Shown: positions 56,964-64,000 of the stretch, in pieces | How the letters are laid out: every line of letters starts with the position of its first letter | How positions within the stretch are numbered: position 1 is the stretch's first letter | NCBI GenBank assembly: GCA_964393185.1 | Contig: CAYMSO010000001.1 | Coordinates: forward strand, 62,001-126,000 | Length of the DNA: 64,000 nucleotides | Reading direction: 5' to 3' | Source of the DNA: CAYMSO01 sp964393185 | Lineage (GTDB): Bacteria > Patescibacteriota > Dojkabacteria > J137 | Notes under the pieces: generated by a model | The model's database searches: none | What the model saw: only the letters and a program-made list of their open reading frames with translations | Told to the model about the DNA's origin: nothing | Made by a program: the position numbers and the translations under genes

Positions 56964-58739
56964 TTAATATATAGGCTTTATACCTATATCTTCTTTTATT
57001 GCATTAAACAACTGCAGCCAGGCAGGTCTTATATTGTACCAAGATAATCCTCCTGAAGGTTTTTCGAGAGTAAATAGCATAACAAATGTTGCATCTTCTG
57101 ATGCATCAAAGCCTACAATTGTATTATTTAGATCAGATGTATAGCCAACTCCTGGAACTGCAATAAGTGCTGATCCTGTTTTCCATCCAATAGGATATGC
57201 TCTTAAATGGGCAAAATATTGTTCAACAACATTATTTTGATAAACTGCTTCCATCATCTGCGATACAGTTTCTGCACTTTGTTCCGATATTGTTCTTTCT
57301 ATAGCTACCGGCTCCTGATATTTAACTTCTCCATCTGCTTTAACAACTTTTGTTACGATATGTGGTTTCATTCTAACTCCCTTGTTGGCAATCGAACCTA
57401 TGGCAGAAATTGCCTGAACCATATTAACTTGATATCCATGACCATAACTAAAAGCAGATACATCCCCTGCTGTCCAACTTAGATAATCTGGCAAGAAACC
57501 AATAGATTCTTCTATCAGGTCTATTCCTGAGCTTTGTCCTATACCAAATTTTACTAAATAGTTATAAAACTCTTCCTTGCTCATTGTCTTGGCTATTTCG
57601 TAAAAGCATATATTGTCAGATTTTATTAGACAATCCCTTGCAGTCATTGGACCTTGTGGTCCCTTATCCCATGTACATAATGCACCAAGATCACCTCGAA
57701 ACTCTTCATATTCCTTGCAACCCTGATGCCCATCAGGCAGCACAACTGTATCTGGAGTGATTTTGCCAAGGTCTATAGCTGCAGATATTGTTAGAGTTTT
57801 CATAATTGAACCTGGTTCAATAGGATATGTTACCGATCTATTGTCAAATGCTGTTTTATCTTCTGTTTCTCTAAGATTAGGATCATATGTAGGGTAACTT
57901 GCCATTGCCATTATTGCTCCAGTTTTTGGATTTGCAATAATTACTGAACCTGATTCTGCAGAATAAGCTTTGACTAGAGACTGTAACTCTGCTTCGACTT
58001 TTGTCTGAAGTTTTTTGTTGATAGAAGTATAAATCTCACTGCCTGGTTTAGGTTCAATAGTTGCTACCAAAGCTGATGCTACTGCTTTTCCGCTTGCATC
58101 ATTTTCTTTTATTACTAAACCTTTTGTTGGACTTAAATCACCATCCCAAGACCTTTCTATGCCGCTCTGCCCTTTAATATAATTATTATACTTCTGCGTA
58201 AGTCCAATTACATGTGCAGCTAACTTTCCTTCCGGATATACCCGCTCGGAAGTAAATTCAAAACTAAAGCCTCTAATTTCGAGTGAATCGGATAAATCAG
58301 TTCTCAAATCTATCAACTTTCGCCACTGCTCTTCCGTTAAAGATTTTGCCATCGGCATCCATTTAACACCTTGCTTTGCAAATTCATCAATTTTTTTACC
58401 CATGGCTTCTGGAGTCATATCTATAATAGGCGCAACTTTTGCAAGAAATTCTTCGCGTGTTTGGATACCCTGTTTTTCGAAAAATGTTAAATCGTCAAGC
58501 CATACATACATATCAAACCTAGGTTCTGAATAAGCCAATGTACTGCCATCGCTTGAATATACTGTTCCTCGAAGGGATTTTAAATCTGAAGAGTAAAGAC
58601 GGCTATTTGCAATTAACTTGAATTCTGAAGCTCTGATCAATTGCCATCTTATACAAGAAATAAGTAAAAATAGTGCTATAAAAAAAACAAGTATGTAATA
58701 TTTTTTTACTCTGAATTTAATAATTGCTGTTTCTGCCAT
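56964..58739 (-). CDS. ftsI: FtsI-type penicillin-binding protein (class B transpeptidase)
   Basis: The 591-residue protein has a short cytoplasmic tail, one membrane helix (YYILVFFIALFLLISCI), a dimerisation domain (RGTVYSSDGSTLAYSEPRFD) and a transpeptidase domain with SxxK as EPGSIMKTLT, SxN as KSDNICFYE and KTG as GWKTGSALI. It cross-links septal peptidoglycan. No PASTA repeats. It is the last gene of mraZ-rsmH-ftsL-ftsI. Confidence 0.95.
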   Translation of the reverse strand: MAETAIIKFRVKKYYILVFFIALFLLISCIRWQLIRASEFKLIANSRLYSSDLKSLRGTVYSSDGSTLAYSEPRFDMYVWLDDLTFFEKQGIQTREEFLAKVAPIIDMTPEAMGKKIDEFAKQGVKWMPMAKSLTEEQWRKLIDLRTDLSDSLEIRGFSFEFTSERVYPEGKLAAHVIGLTQKYNNYIKGQSGIERSWDGDLSPTKGLVIKENDASGKAVASALVATIEPKPGSEIYTSINKKLQTKVEAELQSLVKAYSAESGSVIIANPKTGAIMAMASYPTYDPNLRETEDKTAFDNRSVTYPIEPGSIMKTLTISAAIDLGKITPDTVVLPDGHQGCKEYEEFRGDLGALCTWDKGPQGPMTARDCLIKSDNICFYEIAKTMSKEEFYNYLVKFGIGQSSGIDLIEESIGFLPDYLSWTAGDVSAFSYGHGYQVNMVQAISAIGSIANKGVRMKPHIVTKVVKADGEVKYQEPVAIERTISEQSAETVSQMMEAVYQNNVVEQYFAHLRAYPIGWKTGSALIAVPGVGYTSDLNNTIVGFDASEDATFVMLFTLEKPSGGLSWYNIRPAWLQLFNAIKEDIGIKPIY

Positions 58740-58745
58740 TTTGAT

Positions 58746-59069
58746 TTATAGACTTGCTATATCACTTTGTCCAGCCCGATCTAAGCTATAAATTGGTTTT
58801 TCTTGAAGCTGGTATTTTTCTATAACTTCTTTGCTGTTTGTTAATGACCTAGCTTCGTTTATCTTTGATTTTATAATTTCATTTTCTAATCGTAGTTGAT
58901 CTTTTTCTTTTCTTATTATCTCGATTTCTGTGCTTTTAGTTCCAACCTGTGAAGTTATTAAAATTTGTACTCCAAAGAATCCAAATCCTATTAGGCATAC
59001 AACTAAAAATAATCTAGCATTAATTTTATTTATGTCTAATTTATTTTGTCTTACTTCAATTTCGCTCAT
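58746..59069 (-). CDS. ftsL: FtsL-like division protein
   Basis: The 107-residue protein has a cytoplasmic start, one membrane helix (ARLFLVVCLIGFGFFGVQIL) and a coiled coil (STEIEIIRKEKDQLRLENEI). This is the FtsL/DivIC architecture. Location between rsmH and ftsI supports FtsL; sequence alone does not separate it from DivIC. It overlaps rsmH by four bases. Confidence 0.8.
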   Translation of the reverse strand: MSEIEVRQNKLDINKINARLFLVVCLIGFGFFGVQILITSQVGTKSTEIEIIRKEKDQLRLENEIIKSKINEARSLTNSKEVIEKYQLQEKPIYSLDRAGQSDIASL

Positions 59070-60001
59070 TTTGTTTTAGCTACAGTAAATAATTTAGCGC
59101 TTCTAGCTCTGCGATTGTCCGATACTTCTGTTATTTCTGGTCTTATAAAATCGCCGTCTAAACTTTTGGTAATTATTTCTATTTGACTTTTATTTTGTTC
59201 AATAAATTTTGTTACTATTTTTTCTTCGCCCGAATGGAATGTAATTATTGCTAATCGTCCATTCGGATTTAATTTTTTAAATGCAACCTGTAGCAAACTT
59301 TCAAGATTATTCAGTTCAGAATTTACAGCAATTCTAAGTGCCTGAAAAATCGGTGCATACACTTTTGCATTTTGATAATATTTAAATCTGTAGGCCCGGT
59401 TTACGGTATCTACAAAATCTTTTACTGTTTTAAAGTGCTTGTAATCTCTGTCTTTTACTATCTGTTCCACAAGATAATAATTTTCCTTACCCCTAACATC
59501 TGCATACTCCTCGAACATTTTTTTAAGTTGTTTTTTATTTAAAATGTTCAGCAGATCACTTGCTTTTATATTAAGTCTGCTATCAAATCTCATGTCCAAG
59601 TTCGCTTTTAAATTCTCAAAAGAAAGTCCTTGCAGGCTATTTAGTTGATCACTAGACCAACCTAAATCGGCAAGTAAAGCGTCAATACTATCAATTTTTA
59701 AAAGATCTAAATATTTTTCTAAATTATCAAAGTTATCGTTTACTAAATATATTTTATTTTTATCTGTTGTTATTTCTATTAGTTCTGGTATTAATTGTTT
59801 GCAATTTTCAAAATTATTTTTAAAGTTCTGTATAGACTGCTTATCTAAATCAAAAGCTAACAAAATGCCATTATGTAAATTTTTTATAATTTCTAGGGAA
59901 TGTCCACCACCCCCAAGAGTACAATCTACAACTATACTATGTGGCTTTAAACTTAAGTATTCAATCGATTCTCTTTTTAATACTGTTATGTGTTCGCTCA
60001 T
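59066..60001 (-). CDS. rsmH: 16S rRNA m4C1402 methyltransferase
   Basis: A 311-residue enzyme with the RsmH signature HITVLKRESIEYLSLKPHSI, SAM motif VVDCTLGGGGHSLEI, LADLGWSSDQLNSLQGLSF, FQALRIAVNSELNNLESLL and IITFHSGEEKIVTKFIE. It overlaps mraZ and ftsL by four bases at each end, so all are translationally coupled. Confidence 0.97.
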   Translation of the reverse strand: MSEHITVLKRESIEYLSLKPHSIVVDCTLGGGGHSLEIIKNLHNGILLAFDLDKQSIQNFKNNFENCKQLIPELIEITTDKNKIYLVNDNFDNLEKYLDLLKIDSIDALLADLGWSSDQLNSLQGLSFENLKANLDMRFDSRLNIKASDLLNILNKKQLKKMFEEYADVRGKENYYLVEQIVKDRDYKHFKTVKDFVDTVNRAYRFKYYQNAKVYAPIFQALRIAVNSELNNLESLLQVAFKKLNPNGRLAIITFHSGEEKIVTKFIEQNKSQIEIITKSLDGDFIRPEITEVSDNRRARSAKLFTVAKTK

Positions 60002-60423
60002 ATTGATTTTAATCTTTCTGCCAAATCTGCAACGTTACTAGACAAAGCTTCTAATTTTGAATTCCATTTATCTTCGTCCCAGACTTCTATCCATTCACCA
60101 ACTCCTAAAAAGGTTAATTTGGTTTGAATGTTTGCAAATTTTAGTAATTGTTCTGGTACAACAAATCTTCCCTGATTATCTGGTTCGATCTCTGTGGCCC
60201 CACCCAAAATATATCTTTTTGTATCTCTTACAGATATAGACAGTAAAGGGTTATAGTTAATGACTTTTAAAAGAGCATTCCATCTTTGTTGATCAACTAT
60301 CAAAAGGCATCTTTCATAACCTCTAGTTATAAAAATTTTTCCTTCGAGCTCATCTCTTAATTTTTTTGGGATTGCTACTCTATTCTTATCTCCAACCTGA
60401 GTGGTATATTCGCCTATCAGCAT
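59998..60423 (-). CDS. mraZ: Transcriptional regulator MraZ
   Basis: Two SpoVT/AbrB-like halves in 141 residues: MLIGEYTTQVGDKNRVAIPK then LRDELEGKIFITRGYERCLL, and the second DTKRYILGGATEIEPDNQGR. MraZ represses the dcw operon through direct repeats upstream, and such repeats are seen here. First gene of the division cluster. Confidence 0.95.
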   Translation of the reverse strand: MLIGEYTTQVGDKNRVAIPKKLRDELEGKIFITRGYERCLLIVDQQRWNALLKVINYNPLLSISVRDTKRYILGGATEIEPDNQGRFVVPEQLLKFANIQTKLTFLGVGEWIEVWDEDKWNSKLEALSSNVADLAERLKSI

Positions 60424-60444
60424 AGTGGTACTAAATCTTGCACG

Positions 60445-60479
60445 ATTATATCAGAAATTTTCACCACTTTTCACCACTT
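60445..60479 (-). promoter_or_regulatory. MraZ box and promoter of the division cluster
   Basis: Minus strand shows AAGTGGTGAAAAGTGGTGAA: two direct repeats of AAGTGGTGAA with a ten-base period (60458-60479), as known for MraZ operators, then -10 TATAAT (60445-60450) with the mraZ ATG about 22 bases on. The repeats take the place of the -35, so bound MraZ would block polymerase. Confidence 0.82.
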
Positions 60480-60525
60480 GGGGTTGTAAATAATATAATA
60501 ATCTAATTTTTGAATAAGTCAAGAA

Positions 60526-60550
60526 AAACCCCGAGAAAATCTCGGGGTTT
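60526..60550 (-). terminator. Terminator of the P-loop protein gene
   Basis: AACCCCGAGA and TCTCGGGGTT around a short A-rich loop, with a T-run on the minus strand, between the stop of the gene at 60569 and the mraZ promoter. Confidence 0.88.
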
Positions 60551-60568
60551 AAAAACAATTTCTATATA

Positions 60569-62236
60569 CTATGCTGCAGTTTTAAATTTTATGTCCATTT
60601 CTGTGTCCCAACGAGAAAACTCCATGGCGCTAGCCCTGCTTAGGATATTTTGTGTATGGGGACTAAATATTTCGGGTCTTATATTTTTGCCTTTAACTAT
60701 TTTAAGGTTAGGGTCAGCAATTCTTTTATAGTTCATTTCTTCTGGGTCAAGGTACCACAAAACTGGAACAATTCCGTTTATTGTATTTTCCATTCCTGTT
60801 ATGACACCTAATTCGTAAGTACCATTATCTGGTCTTCTAAACAATACTGTAGAAGTAGAATTCTGTACTTCAGAGAATACTACTTTATTATCAATGGCAG
60901 AGAACGCACCTTCTTTATGTTCATAATAAACCCCGTTTCTTTTTTCAGATTTAGTTGCAAAAGCCTCCCTGAGAGCTAGATACTTTTTTCTCGCAAATTG
61001 TATAGCGTAGTCAAGTGCCATATCTGCGTCACGATTATTCGCTAATTTAATAATCGTGTTTCTATCTTCGAAATATGCCATGTACACTGGTTCTTTTTTT
61101 CTTTTACCTGCTATATTCATCAAGGCTTCTTTAGGAAAGCAATCTTTACCAAGCGTGGCAATCATTGCATCGTGAGTTTCTTCTATAGTTAGCCTATCTC
61201 CATAAATAACAGGTATATCAAATCCTGCTTCTCTAAGATTATTGGCTATCTTCGGGAATTCGTTCTTATTATATTTTATAAATCTGCCTGCTGGATTTAA
61301 GTACCCTTGGTTAAGAGTTCTCAATCTTTCTGCAATAAATCTTCCTAATGTTACTGGGTTAGTTCGTTGTTCTTGAATTTTCTTGGCTCTTTCAACTCTT
61401 CTTTTATCTTGCATAGATTTAGCTTCCTTACTGGCCATTTTTTGCAAAAGTTCGACCTGGGTTTGGACAAATTGTGAAAAACCTTTTGGCGTATAGCTAT
61501 TTCCAGTATTTTTATCAACTAGTAAGTCCGCAAGATCATCTTTTCTTAAATCTTGCTCATTAAGGTATTTACTTACAAGCCTGATAATTAATCTTTCGAA
61601 ACCTACCCTTTCGTTAATTCTTAGGTTATAAAATCTTAACTTATCTTTTGGAATATTCCCTATTATCCCTCTTGCTTGTTCGACGGATCTAATTACTCCA
61701 TCAAGATGCATTGGTACATTTTGCAAACCTCTTTGATCCATTTTGCGTCTCAAAGCTACTAACATAATCGGACTCATTGCTTGCATTGGATTTATAAAGC
61801 CAGCATTATCTGCAACAATTTTTAGACCCTGCATTGTTTGTTCATAAACTTGATAAAAGCCTTCATGATCCTTAGTAAGTCCTCCTGTACCTGTAATAGC
61901 CGGAATTAATCCGTATTTTGCAAATTTTTTATAGAAAGTTTCCTTGCCAGAACCTGTGTCTCCGATTCCTGCAACTATTGCTATGGGTCTTTCTGCCCAT
62001 TTACCTTCTTCATTTTTGTAATATTGTAAGTGAAATCGGTTATATTCTTCTATAATTGCCAATTTTTCTGGATCAACCGCTTCTTGAATCTTTTTTGCGT
62101 AAATTTGAACCACTGCGGCTGCATTTCTAAATATTTGCTCTGCCTGTTCCTGTGAAAAATTTTCTTGTATTTTAGCTTTTGCTTTTTCTGTGTCTTCACC
62201 ACCTAAGCCAAATATGCTTTGGTCAGTTGTAAATAT
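60569..62236 (-). CDS. P-loop (adenylate-kinase-like) protein with long C-terminal region
   Basis: RPIAIVAGIGDTGSGKETFY is a Walker A of the nucleoside monophosphate kinase type, and MHLDGVIRSVEQARGI resembles the LDGFPR segment. The remaining 350 residues are not recognised; they include a basic helical part (DKRRVERAKKIQEQRTNPV). The first standard start is GTG 62113, but the frame stays open and protein-like upstream (IFGLGGEDTEKAKAKIQENF, EQAEQIFRNAAAVV) back to a TAA beside the previous stop, with only ATA 62236 as plausible start. I extend it to 62236. Confidence 0.65.
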   Translation of the reverse strand: MFTTDQSIFGLGGEDTEKAKAKIQENFSQEQAEQIFRNAAAVVQIYAKKIQEAVDPEKLAIIEEYNRFHLQYYKNEEGKWAERPIAIVAGIGDTGSGKETFYKKFAKYGLIPAITGTGGLTKDHEGFYQVYEQTMQGLKIVADNAGFINPMQAMSPIMLVALRRKMDQRGLQNVPMHLDGVIRSVEQARGIIGNIPKDKLRFYNLRINERVGFERLIIRLVSKYLNEQDLRKDDLADLLVDKNTGNSYTPKGFSQFVQTQVELLQKMASKEAKSMQDKRRVERAKKIQEQRTNPVTLGRFIAERLRTLNQGYLNPAGRFIKYNKNEFPKIANNLREAGFDIPVIYGDRLTIEETHDAMIATLGKDCFPKEALMNIAGKRKKEPVYMAYFEDRNTIIKLANNRDADMALDYAIQFARKKYLALREAFATKSEKRNGVYYEHKEGAFSAIDNKVVFSEVQNSTSTVLFRRPDNGTYELGVITGMENTINGIVPVLWYLDPEEMNYKRIADPNLKIVKGKNIRPEIFSPHTQNILSRASAMEFSRWDTEMDIKFKTAA

Positions 62237-62248
62237 TGTAGTTAGTAA

Positions 62249-62668
62249 TTATTTTAGACCTTTTAATTGCAAGGGTGTTAAATTAATCGGAGCTGATTCA
62301 TTATAATTGCCTTTAATATCCAAGCTGATTGTTAAGTTTAATTTTTGACCTGCAATTTCCAAACTTTTATAATCCTGATTTTTTACTGAGACAGTAAAAA
62401 GTTCTTTTATGTTCGACACATTATCTGTTTGAGCATTTAAATACCAAGTAAAAAGATCTTCGTGAAGCTCAAAGTTAGCTTTGATTGCAGCTGCTAATTT
62501 TTGCTTATCTTCTTGTGTATACGATTCAGGTTTATTAGTAATATCCATAACATCATCTGTTATGTCAAATGCAGCATTAAGTTTAGTTTCTAAGTCCTGG
62601 GGAAGTTGGTCACATATAGATCTATATCTGTCCTCTATATCGAATTGAGATGTTGGAAAGACCTCCAT
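62249..62668 (-). CDS. Hypothetical protein, 139 aa
   Basis: Not recognised. Soluble helical protein (DLETKLNAAFDITDDVMDIT, EDKQKLAAAIKANFELHEDL) with a beta-rich end. The stop codon lies 12 bases before the proposed start of the P-loop gene, so the two may be coupled. No membrane segment. Confidence 0.6.
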   Translation of the reverse strand: MEVFPTSQFDIEDRYRSICDQLPQDLETKLNAAFDITDDVMDITNKPESYTQEDKQKLAAAIKANFELHEDLFTWYLNAQTDNVSNIKELFTVSVKNQDYKSLEIAGQKLNLTISLDIKGNYNESAPINLTPLQLKGLK

Positions 62669-62742
62669 ATTTTTGTAATAACATGAAGAATTATATCTTG
62701 TTAATATAATATCTGCAACACGTCGTTAAGATTAAGCGACAA

Positions 62743-64000
62743 CTATTCCAAATTCCACTCGCTTATGTTTCTGAAGCGATCCTCTACGCTCGAAACATTT
62801 TGAAGATTGACGTTTTTTAGATCGTTATTTACGTAGTATAAAAATTTCGGATGATACAAAAATACAAGAGGAGCGTCTTCCGCGAGCAAATCCTGAAATT
62901 CTTTATAATTTCTTAACCTTTCCTCTTTGTTATTATCGGGATCAAAACTTCTTGTTTGTTCCAATAGCCTATCAACTTTTGGAAGTCGGACTAAACTTTC
63001 TTCGCCTTCTTTTCGATCTTCCCTAGGTTTTACAGTTTCTACCGATCCGGTATAGCCGGCAATGTTAAGTCCAGGATGATTTTGCTGCGAACTATGGTAG
63101 AGTTCATATCTATCTGGATCAATAAAAGTATTCATTCCGTACAAGACCGCATCAAAAAGCCTTGGAGCTACCACTTGCTCATTTAGTTCCTGAAGTGTCC
63201 AGCCATTTGCCGATGCTTCAGATTGTCCTGGTTGCTTTTTACGGTCTATTACCACATCAATTCCCACGTCAGCCAAGTCAGCTTTGATTGATTCAGCTAT
63301 TCTTCTTCTATCGTAATTATCTACGAAGTATAACGAAAATCTAAGTACCTCCAAATCTTTATTAGTTCTATATTCATCTCCAGGCTTGATTGTCCAGCCA
63401 GATTCGTCTAACAGTTTTTCTGCAGCTGCTTTGTTGTAAGTTTTCCACTTTGTTTCTACATTAAAAAATTCCGAGATACTTGGAATAGGTCCAAAAGCTT
63501 CTTGCCCTGCTTGGCTCAATGCGCTATCGATAATACTTTGTCTACTTATTGCATAAGAAATAGCTTGTCTTACTTTTTTATCTTGAAAAAATTCAGGACC
63601 AATTGCCTGACCATCTGGAGTTTTTCTCAGGTTAAAATATAATCCCCAAAACTGGTTATAAAGTACCGGACTAGCCTGAACTTTAACTTTAGGAAATTCA
63701 TTGAGTTGTTTTAGATATTGTGTCGAAACCGATGCCAATGTATGAGCTTCACCATTTTCTACTGCTTTAGCAGCTGATTCTAGATCACGATAAAATACAA
63801 ATCTAATTTGATCTATACTTGGTATATCCTCTATATGATGATATTCATCGTTGACTACTAAATTTATTGACTTATCTGTAATTTCGCTAAATTTATATTT
63901 TCCTGTACCTACAGGTGATCTATAAAGATTAGGTCGTCCTGAGTCTGCATTCGAAGCGGTTATATCGCCACTAAGGTGTTTCGGAATAATTTTAATACTT
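62743..64000 (-). CDS. Peptide-binding protein of an ABC transporter (SBP family 5), 5' end cut off
   Basis: The frame is open to the window edge: upstream of 63738 it continues with DSGRPNLYRSPVGTGKYKFS, the PVGTGPY-type signature of the OppA/DppA family, so the internal start at 63738 is not real. Further motifs are LYFNLRKTPDGQAI (binding cleft), FFQDKKVRQAISYAISRQSI and AAEKLLDESGWTI. The family delivers oligopeptides to a permease. The N-terminal signal region lies beyond the window. No permease gene is visible. Confidence 0.92.
   Translation of the reverse strand, partial: SIKIIPKHLSGDITASNADSGRPNLYRSPVGTGKYKFSEITDKSINLVVNDEYHHIEDIPSIDQIRFVFYRDLESAAKAVENGEAHTLASVSTQYLKQLNEFPKVKVQASPVLYNQFWGLYFNLRKTPDGQAIGPEFFQDKKVRQAISYAISRQSIIDSALSQAGQEAFGPIPSISEFFNVETKWKTYNKAAAEKLLDESGWTIKPGDEYRTNKDLEVLRFSLYFVDNYDRRRIAESIKADLADVGIDVVIDRKKQPGQSEASANGWTLQELNEQVVAPRLFDAVLYGMNTFIDPDRYELYHSSQQNHPGLNIAGYTGSVETVKPREDRKEGEESLVRLPKVDRLLEQTRSFDPDNNKEERLRNYKEFQDLLAEDAPLVFLYHPKFLYYVNNDLKNVNLQNVSSVEDRFRNISEWNLE

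Noticed and set aside
62743..63738. Start of the peptide-binding protein at 63738
   Set aside because: The frame is open to the right edge and contains the conserved SPVGTGKYKF block upstream, so the gene is cut by the window.
1..64000. Alternative genetic code with UGA as Gly (as in some CPR lineages)
   Set aside because: UGA ends genes at expected places, for example the exchanger fragment, and no long gene is interrupted by in-frame UGA.
1..64000. CRISPR array
   Set aside because: No regularly spaced direct repeats and no cas-like genes were seen.

Overview
The window is AT-rich bacterial DNA with short intergenic gaps, standard stop codons (UGA is a stop, for example for the gene at the left edge) and mostly small proteins. 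The streamlined aminoacyl-tRNA synthetases (a ProRS without its editing insertion, an AspRS without the GAD insertion), the small dcw cluster and the many unrecognised short proteins suggest a Patescibacteria/CPR-type genome. That assignment is inference; no rRNA is present to fix it. Promoters that can be read have -35 boxes such as TTGCCC, TTGCCA, TTGCAA or TTGACT, a 17-base spacer and a TATAAT-like -10.

Layout. 0-2.6 kb: end of a cation exchanger, then a leftward proS operon led by a T-box riboswitch with a REP-type transposase (RAYT) as its first gene. 2.6-9.2 kb: arginase-like enzyme, CDP-alcohol phosphotransferase, NTR-domain surface protein, and a leftward unit of Asn leader peptide, tRNA-Asn, asnS, two unknown genes and pheA. 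9.3-17.1 kb: histidine kinase and response regulator, an unusual AspRS-YbaK fusion, surface proteins (one LysM), endonuclease V and a Rad52-family annealing protein. 17.1-19.2 kb: a scarred region with a GIY-YIG gene lodged in a duplicated tRNA-Gly gene, a transposase remnant and a VOC-gene remnant. 19.4-31.2 kb: accessory region with nuclease, nucleotidyltransferase-like, VOC, RibA-like, methyltransferase and queuosine-salvage genes, plus four regulators that appear to share a sensor domain. 31.4-43.7 kb: glycosyltransferase, an apparently circularly permuted DsbA, rsmE, a SLOG-like protein, two M20 peptidases, a BshC-like protein and unknown genes, two of these units led by attenuators. 44-52.4 kb: pepF, yvcK, Cys leader peptide-PIG-L-cysS, gatA. 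52.5-64 kb: membrane proteins, KefB-type antiporter, tRNA-Gln, lemA, mraZ-rsmH-ftsL-ftsI, a P-loop protein and a peptide-binding lipoprotein-type gene running off the right edge.

The strongest new signal is regulatory. Four transcription units begin with a tiny ORF followed by the same three-part RNA logic: a segment inside the ORF (region 1) pairs with region 2; the 5' part of region 2 is a copy of the terminator 3' arm, so it can pair with the terminator 5' arm (region 3) and disrupt the terminator. The ORFs carry five Asn codons before tRNA-Asn/asnS, three Cys codons before PIG-L/cysS, an Ile-rich run before the BshC-like/M20 peptidase unit, and a mixed Phe/Ile run before two unknown genes. 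Together with the T-box of proS, which seems to have only an ultrashort Stem I with CCU in its loop, this implies that the organism senses several amino acids by transcription attenuation. Pro-tRNA quality control may also be linked across the window: the ProRS lacks editing while a YbaK/ProXp-like deacylase domain is fused to AspRS.
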